DNA of 64,000 nt from Desertivirga xinjiangensis. GTDB lineage: Bacteria; Bacteroidota; Bacteroidia; Sphingobacteriales; Sphingobacteriaceae. Under the pieces are notes generated by a model, which made no database searches, was not told where the DNA came from, and saw nothing but the letters and a program-made list of their open reading frames with translations. Below, one piece after another: positions 1 to 7,160 of the stretch (position 1 is the first letter of the stretch; each line of letters starts with the position of its first letter). Made by a program: the position numbers and the translations under genes. The stretch lies in assembly GCF_024436435.1 (NCBI RefSeq), contig NZ_JAFMZP010000001.1:62001-126000 (forward strand), written 5' to 3'.

Positions 1-257
1 ATATTGACTATAAATATAATGCTCCGGACGATCCTGAAAGGATCTATTACCGCTCAGACCATTACAACTTCGCAAAACATAATATTCCGATCATCTTCTA
101 TTTCAACGGAATTCATGAAGACTACCATCAACCTGGAGACGAAATATCTAAAATAGACTTTCCGTTGTTAGTAAAGCGCGCGCAACTGGTTTTCTTCACT
201 GCCTGGGATTTGGCCAACCGGGATAAAAGGCCAGTGGTGGATGTGCGTAAAGAGTGA
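1..257 (+). CDS. M28-family zinc peptidase, C-terminal fragment
   Basis: The open frame enters from the left edge (first full codon at position 3) and ends at TGA 255-257, giving the last 84 residues of a larger protein. Visible motifs are IYYRSDHYNFAKHNIPI followed by IFYFNGIHEDYHQPGDE, which is the standard C-terminal metal-site region of M28 aminopeptidases: the His in HEDYHQPGD is a zinc ligand. Such enzymes in this phylum are normally secreted and trim peptides in the periplasm. The signal peptide and the other zinc ligands lie outside the window, so activity cannot be judged here. The gene converges on the next one and shares a terminator with it. Confidence 0.85.
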   Translation, partial: IDYKYNAPDDPERIYYRSDHYNFAKHNIPIIFYFNGIHEDYHQPGDEISKIDFPLLVKRAQLVFFTAWDLANRDKRPVVDVRKE

Positions 258-338
258 TGAATTCTACGCTCTTCGGGACTCCCGCTCTTTGGGATTTATA
301 AATCCCGAAGCAATATCATAGGATCTGTGATCCGCATA

Positions 339-381
339 AAAGAGAAATGGCTTGATATCTAATGTCAAGCCATTTCTCTTT
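339..381. terminator. Bidirectional terminator hairpin between convergent genes
   Basis: A perfect 17-bp stem (339-355 pairs with 365-381) closes a 9-nt loop. The left arm begins with A residues and the right arm ends in T residues, so it can stop transcription from the M28 gene on the plus strand and, if read-through occurs, from the minus side. Just upstream lie two smaller palindromes: a perfect 16-bp one at 291-306 and GGATC-TGT-GATCC at 321-333. Confidence 0.8.
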
Positions 382-392
382 ATTGTTGTTAA

Positions 393-875
393 CTAGAACG
401 TTATCCTTACCGATAAGCCAACACCCCGCGGGTCAAAATCAGTATCTGGAGCCAGTTCAAGAGCAGGTTTCCAGTCGAGTGAAAGGTTGATCGGTGCGCC
501 GTCGAATTTGTAATCAAGACCCAGCACGCCATCAACGCTTAAAAGAAGATCATTGTCTCTATCACGCCAATCATTTTTGTAGTCCACACTACCAAGGGTA
601 CCACCGCCACCATAATACCATCTTAGGCCGGGAGCTCCCTGAATCGCATTGTGTACCTCATACAGACCGGTTAAACGAAATTCGGAATAATTGCTCCTGC
701 TACGAATATTGAGGATGAAATCTAAAGCTCTATCTGACTGAAGGAAGGTTTTAAATGTAACGCCATAAGCATCTCCAAGCCTCACACCCAAAGCGTTTTT
801 ATATTGAGCTTTAGTAGATGTAGAAGCAAACATTAAAAATGATGCGAATAGGATTGATAAGAATAATTGTTTCAT
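393..875 (-). CDS. Small secreted outer-membrane beta-barrel-like protein
   Basis: 160 residues. The N-terminus is a clear signal peptide with likely cleavage after TKAQ (about residue 24). The mature part is rich in alternating hydrophobic and aromatic strands, has glycine-rich turns (YYGGGGTLG) and ends in VGLSVRITF, a C-terminal beta strand with terminal Phe as expected for a protein assembled by the BAM machinery. The size fits a small eight-stranded barrel. I do not recognise a named family or ligand. It stands alone, convergent with the M28 gene and divergent from the FKBP pair. A -7-type box 30 bp upstream fits the chosen ATG. Confidence 0.7.
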   Translation of the reverse strand: MKQLFLSILFASFLMFASTSTKAQYKNALGVRLGDAYGVTFKTFLQSDRALDFILNIRSRSNYSEFRLTGLYEVHNAIQGAPGLRWYYGGGGTLGSVDYKNDWRDRDNDLLLSVDGVLGLDYKFDGAPINLSLDWKPALELAPDTDFDPRGVGLSVRITF

Positions 876-904
876 AAACTTGATAAATTTGATAGAATAC
901 AGTG

Positions 905-912
905 CAAATCTA
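905..912 (-). promoter_or_regulatory. Candidate -7 box for the outer-membrane protein gene
   Basis: Read on the minus strand this is TAGATTTG, matching the Bacteroidota TAnnTTTG box, 30 bp before the start codon. No convincing TTG -33 element lies at the expected distance, so it is only a candidate. Confidence 0.35.
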
Positions 913-1030
913 GTATTGTTTGAGTATTTTCTTACGCGGGTTTATAAAATGAATCTTCAGTCCTGCGTTATTTAACATTTTTTAGCGTTTATGTTGTCTT
1001 TTCCGGATGAGAGAACTATGAAATTTTATG

Positions 1031-1038
1031 TAAGTTTG
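1031..1038 (+). promoter_or_regulatory. Candidate -7 box for the FKBP gene pair
   Basis: TAAGTTTG matches TAnnTTTG and lies 17 bp before the ATG of the first FKBP gene. No clear -33 element is present. Confidence 0.35.
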
Positions 1039-1054
1039 TGTCCTTAACGAATAG

Positions 1055-1522
1055 ATGAAAAAGGTATTATTTTTAGCTTTGGTTCTTATTGCCTCACTTA
1101 CTTCCTGTAAGAAATCAGAGCCCTACGATGCTGCTAAACAGTTGCAGATCGATGAACAAATAATTAAAGATTTTCTGAAAGCAAATGATCTGAACGCTTC
1201 GCGTGATACTTCAGGGATTTATTATATAGTCACCAGGGGTGGTTCTGGGAATGTGAAATATACGGCTTCGACAGAAGTCAAAGTGAAGTATACGTTAAGG
1301 CTGTTAGATGGAACCGTCATTCCACAGACGACAGAACCAGTAAAATTTACGTTGGGAAACGTTATTCCCGGATGGCAAATAGGAATCCAGAAGATCCAGC
1401 CAGGCGGTAAGATCCGCCTCCTTGTACCTTCTGTGTATGCCTACCAGCAGCAAAGTCAGGGTGGAATCCCTGCAAACGCTGTGCTTGATTTTGATATTGA
1501 ATTATTAGAGATTGTATATTAA
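1055..1522 (+). CDS. FKBP-type peptidyl-prolyl isomerase lipoprotein
   Basis: 155 residues. The lipobox LTSC places the lipidated Cys at residue 18, followed by KKSE, a charged stretch of the type linked to surface or outer-membrane sorting in this phylum. The FKBP fold covers about residues 60-155, with VKVKYTLRLLDGT, the hallmark VIPGWQIGIQKI, and PANAVLDFDIELLEI at the end. Expected role: cis-trans isomerisation of prolyl bonds in exported proteins. It sits 6 bp before a second, larger FKBP gene, so the two are almost certainly co-transcribed. Confidence 0.88.
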   Translation: MKKVLFLALVLIASLTSCKKSEPYDAAKQLQIDEQIIKDFLKANDLNASRDTSGIYYIVTRGGSGNVKYTASTEVKVKYTLRLLDGTVIPQTTEPVKFTLGNVIPGWQIGIQKIQPGGKIRLLVPSVYAYQQQSQGGIPANAVLDFDIELLEIVY

Positions 1523-1528
1523 TTAAAG

Positions 1529-2521
1529 ATGAAATTGAATCTGAATACCGGATCTATATTAGTTATCTCAGCCTTACTGCTTTGTTTTGGCTGTAAAAAG
1601 GAATACGAAAGTATAGAAGAACTGGATGAGAAGAACATAGAAGAATATATCACGAGCAATAATTTGCAGATTGAGACCAGTAATGGTATTCGTTATCAGA
1701 TTATTAAACCAGGGACCGGAGCCGACTTAACATACAAGGAAGTAGTGCCGGTAATTTTTACCGTACGATCTTTAGACGGGCAGTACGTGTCTTCTGATAC
1801 GTTTTCTACCGGGAATCGTTATGGAGCATTTGGAGCAAACACCTATTACGCGGGTGTTGTGCCGAGTGATTTTCTTGGGTACTTTGGTCGTGAGAAACGT
1901 TATCCTGAAGCTTTAAAGACTGCCGTAGTTGAGATCCTTAAAAAGAGAGGTGGAGAGATCCGGGTGATTGTTCCTTCAAGAGAGGCCTATGGCAGAAATG
2001 GGCTGGGTACTATACCTGGCAATGCTTCGCTTGATTACTCTATAAAAGTGCTTAACGAGAATGATATTGTCGCTTATGATGACGAAAGTATCAATAAGTA
2101 TATGCAGGCGAATGGTTTAACCGGCTTTTCATCGATGAAGGTCAATGTAAGAAATCCGGATCGTGCCGGTACCACAGATTCCGTTGAAACGAAGCTTTAT
2201 TATAAAATAAATGATGCGGGCAGCGGAAGCCCCATAACCTTAGATTCTACAATTACAGCCGAATATACAGGCAAGTTTTTCAACGGACAGGTGTTCGACC
2301 AGGCAGCAAGTTCTAATCCGGCAAGCTTCCTTTTGTCGAATGTTATACCTGGCTGGCAAAAAAGTATCCCGATGATTAAGGGTGGCGGAAGTATCCGGCT
2401 ACTTATACCTTCGACGCTGGCCTACGGCTTTGCGGGAAGCAGAAACGACTATGGTACTGTTACTATCCCAACGGCCTCGTGTCTTGATTTTGAAGTTAAA
2501 GTTACTGATGTAGCGCCGTAG
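1529..2521 (+). CDS. Tandem-domain FKBP-type peptidyl-prolyl isomerase lipoprotein
   Basis: 330 residues with lipobox CFGC (Cys 22). There are two FKBP-like units, about residues 55-170 and 225-330. The second is canonical: NVIPGWQKSIPMIKGGG, then IPSTLAYGF and the closing LDFEVKV strand. The first keeps the frame (VPVIFTVRSLDG, GGEIRVIVPSREAYG, NASLDYSIKVL) but where VIPGW should stand it has GVVPSDFLGYFG and an insertion, so it may not be catalytic and could act as a chaperone or binding module. Likely periplasmic or outer-membrane-attached foldase, in an operon with the preceding FKBP gene. Confidence 0.87.
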   Translation: MKLNLNTGSILVISALLLCFGCKKEYESIEELDEKNIEEYITSNNLQIETSNGIRYQIIKPGTGADLTYKEVVPVIFTVRSLDGQYVSSDTFSTGNRYGAFGANTYYAGVVPSDFLGYFGREKRYPEALKTAVVEILKKRGGEIRVIVPSREAYGRNGLGTIPGNASLDYSIKVLNENDIVAYDDESINKYMQANGLTGFSSMKVNVRNPDRAGTTDSVETKLYYKINDAGSGSPITLDSTITAEYTGKFFNGQVFDQAASSNPASFLLSNVIPGWQKSIPMIKGGGSIRLLIPSTLAYGFAGSRNDYGTVTIPTASCLDFEVKVTDVAP

Positions 2522-2541
2522 AAGACAACGAAACCTAAAGT

Positions 2542-2571
2542 AAATAAAGCTGCCGAAAGGCGGCTTTATTT
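2542..2571. terminator. Bidirectional terminator
   Basis: A 13-bp stem (2542-2554 with 2559-2571, one T-G wobble) closed by a GAAA tetraloop, A-rich on the left and T-rich on the right. It separates the FKBP pair from the convergent photolyase gene, whose stop codon begins 2 bp later. Confidence 0.8.
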
Positions 2572-2572
2572 G

Positions 2573-3886
2573 TTATTGGAGAGCCCGTTTGTAGGCTTCA
2601 AGGGCCCGCTCGCGGGCGAAACGATGTTCAACTATGGGTTGAGGATATGAAAACGGCTCATCAAATTCAGGGATCCACTTCCTGATATATTCCAGGTGCG
2701 GATCGAATCTTTTTGTTTGCAGATCCGGACTGAATACTCTGAAATAAGGTGCTGCATCATTGCCAGTTCCGGCAGCCCATTGCCAGCCGCCTACATTACT
2801 GGCCTGGTCGTAATCAATAAGTTTTCGTGCAAAATAGGCTTCACCCCATCGCCAATCTATCAGAAGGTGTTTACAGAGAAAGCTTGCTGTGATCATCCTC
2901 ACCCGGTTATGCATCCAGCCAGTGGCGTTCAGTTGACGCATCCCTGCATCAACAATGGGATAGCCGGTAGTTCCTGTGCACCATGCTTCAAACTCCTGTT
3001 CATTGTTTCGCCAAATTATTTTGTCAAACAGTTTTTTGAAAGAGGAGTGAGCCGAATACGGAAAGTGCCATAATATCATCGCATAGAAATCGCGCCAGAT
3101 CAATTCTGACAGCCAGGTTTTGTCATGAGCCTGAAAGGCAGCTCTTGCAGCCTGGCGTATACTTATAGTGCCGAACCGTAGGTGCACACCGATGAGCGTT
3201 GTACCCGCCACTGCAGGAAAGTCGCGGGTTTCTTTGTACTTTTCAATGATTTCCTTGTAATCCTGCAAAGGAAATGTTAGCGAGCTCGTTGTGAAGCCGA
3301 GATCTTTTAATGAAGGAATGTTTCGGCTTTCATCCTGACTAAAATTGTTATGGTATCTATTACATGAATAAGCTTTAAAATGAAACTCATCGTTTAATTT
3401 TTCAAGCCATTTGCGTTTGTAAGGAGTAAAAACCGTGTAGGGACTGTTGTTTTCTTTAATTATTTCGTCTTTTTCGAAAATAAGATGGTCCTTAAAGGAA
3501 TAAAAAGGGATTTCATGACTTTTCAAAAGCGCACTGATTTCCTGATCACGACTTCTTCCATACGGCTCATAATCATTGTTTGTAAAAACGGCTCGTACAT
3601 TAAACTCCGCAAGGATCTCCTGCCAGGCAAGTGCGGGTGTGGAATGTTTTACAAGCAAAGAGGATCCCAGCATTCTTAGGTCGGCATTGAGTCTATCAAT
3701 AGCTTCGTAAATATAGCTTACCCTGGCGTCGTCTTTGTCCTCCAGCTTGCTTAGAATGAGCTGGTCAAAGATAAAAAGAGGCATCACCGGCCATTCCGAT
3801 TTAAGCGCATGATAAAGTCCGGCATTGTCGTCTAATCTCAAATCCCTTCTGAACCAGAACAGGCTAACTGCTTTTTTCTCCAGCAT
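2573..3886 (-). CDS. phrB: Deoxyribodipyrimidine (CPD) photolyase, class I
   Basis: 437 residues, normal length for bacterial class I enzymes. The N-terminal antenna domain starts SLFWFRRDLRLDDNAGLYHA. The C-terminal FAD domain shows LIWRDFYAMILWHFP, ATGWMHNRVRM, the pocket motif DYDQASNVGGWQWAAGTGND, and the closing FDPHLEYIRKWIPE. All expected flavin-contact motifs are intact, so it should split cyclobutane pyrimidine dimers using blue light. Its start lies inside the end of the upstream epimerase gene (23-bp overlap), so translation is probably coupled. Confidence 0.93.
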   Translation of the reverse strand: MLEKKAVSLFWFRRDLRLDDNAGLYHALKSEWPVMPLFIFDQLILSKLEDKDDARVSYIYEAIDRLNADLRMLGSSLLVKHSTPALAWQEILAEFNVRAVFTNNDYEPYGRSRDQEISALLKSHEIPFYSFKDHLIFEKDEIIKENNSPYTVFTPYKRKWLEKLNDEFHFKAYSCNRYHNNFSQDESRNIPSLKDLGFTTSSLTFPLQDYKEIIEKYKETRDFPAVAGTTLIGVHLRFGTISIRQAARAAFQAHDKTWLSELIWRDFYAMILWHFPYSAHSSFKKLFDKIIWRNNEQEFEAWCTGTTGYPIVDAGMRQLNATGWMHNRVRMITASFLCKHLLIDWRWGEAYFARKLIDYDQASNVGGWQWAAGTGNDAAPYFRVFSPDLQTKRFDPHLEYIRKWIPEFDEPFSYPQPIVEHRFARERALEAYKRALQ

Positions 3887-4781
3887 AGATGTTTTTTAAA
3901 GCTTGATCTATTGTGTCAAACTTAAACCGGAAACCGGCCTCTTTGATTTTACCATTGGATGTTTTGGTGCTGTTTAATACGATAGCGCTCATGTGTCCAA
4001 GAATGACTCTCAGGATGAATGCAGGAACTGCGGGTGCCCACAGGGATTTATTTAAGTGTGAAGCAATGGCCCTGGTGAGGTCAATATTGGTAAGAGGATT
4101 ACTTGTGGCAGCATTGAATGCACCAGTCAGAGTTTCGTTTTCGAGCGCAAAGAGATAAAGTGCTGTAATGTCGTCGAGATGTATCCATGGCATCCATTGT
4201 TTACCCGATCCAAGTGATGATCCCATACCTAGTTTTACCGGTTTATCCATTTTTTGCAAAGCACTAGCAGCGTTAGACAGCACTACTCCGGTTCGTAATT
4301 TTACCACCCTCAGGCCCTTAGCTTCGTCGACAGCTCTCTCCCACTCCTTGCATGTGATTGCTAGAAAATCGCTGCCCGGACTGCTTGTTTCAGTAAGAAT
4401 TTCATCGCCGCGGTCGCCGTAGATGCCAACAGCAGATGCTGAAATAACCGACTGTACCTGATGTTCGGGATGCTTCTCGAGCAGATTATAAATTAGCCTG
4501 ATGGATTGGGTCCGGCTTTCGATGATCTTTTTCTTTCGATCATTTGTCCAGGGCCTGGCGCCGATGTTTTCTCCAGCAAGATGAACAATAGCTTGTACGC
4601 CCTGAATACAAGCAGTGTCTATCTCGTTTTCCTCAGGGGCCCAGCGGAAAACTTTTACCCCTGGTATAGCCCGGTGGTTTCGACTCAAATGAAAAACCTC
4701 ATAACCACTTTGCAATAAAAGCTCAGTAAGTGATTTTCCGATTAAGCCGCTTCCTCCGGTTATGAGAATAGTTTTTTTCAT
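3864..4781 (-). CDS. TIGR01777-family NAD(P)-dependent epimerase (YfcH/SDR39U1-like)
   Basis: 305 residues. The Rossmann start ILITGGSGLIGKSLTELLL holds the GxxGxxG nucleotide-binding pattern. VVKLRTGVVLSNAASALQKM and the DUF1731-like C-terminal stretch (residues about 245-300, ending DTIDQALKNIYAG) are typical of this family. The substrate is unknown; in other bacteria the family often neighbours division or light-response genes. Here it overlaps the photolyase gene by 23 bp and starts divergently from the ferredoxin-like gene, with only 32 bp between the two starts. Confidence 0.85.
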   Translation of the reverse strand: MKKTILITGGSGLIGKSLTELLLQSGYEVFHLSRNHRAIPGVKVFRWAPEENEIDTACIQGVQAIVHLAGENIGARPWTNDRKKKIIESRTQSIRLIYNLLEKHPEHQVQSVISASAVGIYGDRGDEILTETSSPGSDFLAITCKEWERAVDEAKGLRVVKLRTGVVLSNAASALQKMDKPVKLGMGSSLGSGKQWMPWIHLDDITALYLFALENETLTGAFNAATSNPLTNIDLTRAIASHLNKSLWAPAVPAFILRVILGHMSAIVLNSTKTSNGKIKEAGFRFKFDTIDQALKNIYAGEKSS

Positions 4782-4800
4782 TTCCTTATAAGGATATTGC

Positions 4801-4808
4801 TACTTTTG
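4801..4808 (+). promoter_or_regulatory. Candidate -7 box directly before the ferredoxin-like gene
   Basis: TACTTTTG fits TAnnTTTG and ends 5 bp before the ATG. If used, transcription would begin at or very near the start codon, giving a leaderless message. No -33 box is obvious. Confidence 0.3.
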
Positions 4809-4813
4809 GTGAT

Positions 4814-5161
4814 ATGCTATATACCAAACACGTTTTTATTTGTACTAACCAACGCCCGGAAGGTTCCAGGGTAAGTTGTGGTGAAGGTCATGGATTGGCA
4901 CTGGTTGCTGCATTTAAAAAGTTGATCAAAGACAAAGGATTGAGCACCGAAATCCGGGCACAAAAAACAGGATGCCTTGAGGCCTGTGAGGCAGGGCCCA
5001 GTATCGTTATTTACCCTGAGGGTGTTTTTTATGGCAACGTTCAATTGGACGATGTTGAGGAAATCGTGAGTGAGCATCTTGAAAATAATAGGGTTGTTGA
5101 TCGATTAGTAATGGACTTTGATAAACTACCCTGGTATTTGAGAAAAAAGGAGAACGGCTAA
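4814..5161 (+). CDS. Thioredoxin-like [2Fe-2S] ferredoxin
   Basis: 115 residues with four cysteines in the spacing of thioredoxin-fold ferredoxins: Cys10 (FICTNQRPEGS), Cys22 (VSCGEGHG), then Cys54 and Cys58 (KTGCLEACEAGP). These would hold a [2Fe-2S] cluster. It is a small soluble electron-transfer protein whose partner is unknown. The C-terminus LPWYLRKKENG is basic. It converges with the CBS protein gene (2 bp between stops). Confidence 0.85.
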   Translation: MLYTKHVFICTNQRPEGSRVSCGEGHGLALVAAFKKLIKDKGLSTEIRAQKTGCLEACEAGPSIVIYPEGVFYGNVQLDDVEEIVSEHLENNRVVDRLVMDFDKLPWYLRKKENG

Positions 5162-5163
5162 AC

Positions 5164-5592
5164 TCAACTGCTGATATAGTTCTCCAGCTGCTTAATGGTG
5201 GCTTCTTGTGCTTCCATAATGCATTTTACCAGGTCGCCAATTGAAATCATACCGGTGACTTCAGTGTTTTCCACCACTGGAAGGTGCCGGATATGGTTCT
5301 CTGTCATGATCTTCATGCATTCATCAATAGTTGTATTCACCGTTACAGTCATTACCTTACGGCTCATTACATCCTTAATGCTGGTCTCTCTTGAAGCTTT
5401 GCCCTGCAGGATGATCTTGCGGGCATAGTCTCTTTCGGTAAAGATGCCAAGGAGTACTTTGCCTTCTGTTATCAGAAGAGCACTTATGTTCTTATCCATC
5501 ATTACTTCAAGTGCTTCGTACACTGATAGTTCCGGGCGGACAGAAAAAATGCCTCTTTTTTTGTTTTGAAGAATATGTTGTACTGTTTTCAT
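5164..5592 (-). CDS. Tandem CBS-domain protein
   Basis: 142 residues consisting of two CBS motifs and little else: residues about 10-65 (SVYEALEVMMDKNISALLI, GIFTERDYARKI) and 72-130 (VMTVTVNTTIDECMKIMTE, HIRHLPVVE). Paired CBS domains form a Bateman module that binds adenine nucleotides and regulates a partner. Stand-alone forms like this are common in the phylum, but the partner cannot be deduced. On the minus strand a TATCTTTA stretch upstream of the start is a weak promoter candidate. Confidence 0.85.
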   Translation of the reverse strand: MKTVQHILQNKKRGIFSVRPELSVYEALEVMMDKNISALLITEGKVLLGIFTERDYARKIILQGKASRETSIKDVMSRKVMTVTVNTTIDECMKIMTENHIRHLPVVENTEVTGMISIGDLVKCIMEAQEATIKQLENYISS

Positions 5593-5790
5593 AAGACCAT
5601 TGGTAAGTAGTTTAAAGATAAGGTTTTTTCCGTATAATCAATAGGAGGCCCGGAAAATTTAGACAGTGCCGGGCAGAGTTTGCTTGTTAATACTTTATGT
5701 CTAATGGATGTAATTATTAGAATTGAAAACTTGTTAACGATAGAGTAATCGCGGAATTTTCAGTAATTTGCGAGCCTTACTAAAGGCTTT

Positions 5791-7065
5791 ATGAGTGGGA
5801 AGACCATCCTTGTTTGGTTTCGTAACGATTTAAGGATTCATGACAATGAAATTTTGCTTGAAGCAGTAAGACGGGCAGAACAGATTGTGCCTGTTTATTG
5901 CTTTGATCCAAGGTACTTTGAATTATCCAGGTACGGTACCAAAAAGACAGGTGAATTACGGGCTAAGTTCCTTTTGGAAAGCGTAAACGGATTAAGGGAA
6001 TCTTTGAAACAGCTGGGAGGAGAACTGATAGTTAAAGTAGGGCGGCCTGAGGATATCCTGCCTGAAATCTGCTCTCAGTATGAAGTCGCAGAAGTTTATC
6101 ATCACAGAGAGGTTGCGTCGTTCGAAACAGATATATCTGCAATAGTTGAAGAAGCTCTTTGGAAAAAACAAATTAATCTTAAACACTTTATCGGACATAC
6201 CCTGTATCATAAGGAAGATCTTCCTTTTCCGATAAAAAATATTCCGAACGACTTTGCGGCGTTCCGCAAAAAAACCGAAAGAGACAGTGTTGTAAAACCT
6301 TGTTTTGATACTCCTGGATTTATCAGGATCCCGGAAAATATGGAAACTGGCGATCTGCCTTCATTTTCGGATCTGAATCTGGATGAAGAACTGCTGCATG
6401 AATCCGAGCAGGGCTTTATAGGGGGCGAGCAGGAGGGATTACAGCGCCTGAACAAGTTTTTATTTACTGAAGAGCCAAAAGTAAAAGGCAGCCGAAACGC
6501 CATGTCCACTTCCAGACTATCACCGTGGTTATCTCTGGGCTGTTTGTCTTCACGTGAAGTTTATTGGGCTGTTAAAAAGCATAAGAGCCGTCAGCCGGTC
6601 AATGATACTGCTTCGAAGTTGATCATTGAGCTTCAGTGGAGAGACTTTTTTCGGTTTATGCTTAAAAAGCATGGCAGTTCAATTTTGGATGATAAAGAAA
6701 CGGGACGTGACTTAAGCGAAAGCGAACTAAAAAACTTCGAAAAATGGCGGGACGGAAAAACCGGAACAATTTTAGTTGATGCCTGTATGAAGGAGCTTGT
6801 TTCGAGTGGGTATTTAAATGACAAAGTTAAGCAATACGTATCCTCTTTTTTGGTTAAGGAACTAGGAGTTTTTTGGAAAGCTGGTGCAGCTTTTTTTGAA
6901 GAAGTGGCGATAGATTATTCTCCTGCGAGCGACTGGGGAAACTGGGCTTATATTATTGATAGCGAAATTATGTCGATAAATCGCCCGTTGACCATAAAAT
7001 CTGATGAAATTGCTGAAGATTTTGGAGTGAAAAGATGGTTTTCCGAACTAACTAGTCAGAATTAA
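5791..7065 (+). CDS. Divergent DASH-type cryptochrome/photolyase homologue
   Basis: 424 residues. The N-terminal half is clearly DASH family: ILVWFRNDLRIHDNEIL, VYCFDPRYF, ELRAKFLLESVNGLRESL, HHREVASFE, PNDFAAFRKKTE. The mid part keeps SPWLSLGCLSSREVYWA and ELQWRDFFRFMLKKHG. The C-terminus departs from the family: where NRxRQ is usual it reads YLNDKVKQYVSSFL, and the FAD-pocket stretch D-Y-D..SNWGNWQY-AGVGNDPR is replaced by IDYSPASDWGNWAYI and then IDSEIMSINRPL, with the GVGNDPR block missing. It may have altered or lost flavin binding. It is close to, but not in an operon with, the intact photolyase. Confidence 0.82.
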   Translation: MSGKTILVWFRNDLRIHDNEILLEAVRRAEQIVPVYCFDPRYFELSRYGTKKTGELRAKFLLESVNGLRESLKQLGGELIVKVGRPEDILPEICSQYEVAEVYHHREVASFETDISAIVEEALWKKQINLKHFIGHTLYHKEDLPFPIKNIPNDFAAFRKKTERDSVVKPCFDTPGFIRIPENMETGDLPSFSDLNLDEELLHESEQGFIGGEQEGLQRLNKFLFTEEPKVKGSRNAMSTSRLSPWLSLGCLSSREVYWAVKKHKSRQPVNDTASKLIIELQWRDFFRFMLKKHGSSILDDKETGRDLSESELKNFEKWRDGKTGTILVDACMKELVSSGYLNDKVKQYVSSFLVKELGVFWKAGAAFFEEVAIDYSPASDWGNWAYIIDSEIMSINRPLTIKSDEIAEDFGVKRWFSELTSQN

Positions 7066-7127
7066 AATAGAAAACATTAATAAATCAGAAAAGTTTAAAT
7101 AAGTGGCTTATTATAAGGTTAAACTTT

Positions 7128-7135
7128 TATTTTTG
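7128..7135 (+). promoter_or_regulatory. Candidate -7 box for sucAB
   Basis: TATTTTTG fits TAnnTTTG, 25 bp before the sucA ATG. A -33 TTG is not evident. Confidence 0.3.
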
Positions 7136-7160
7136 CCGCTACCTTTAGAATTAAAAATAC

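Noticed and set aside
291-306. Perfect 16-bp palindrome as a specific operator
   Set aside because: It lies between two convergent genes where no promoter is expected, next to a strong terminator; most likely part of the 3' region.
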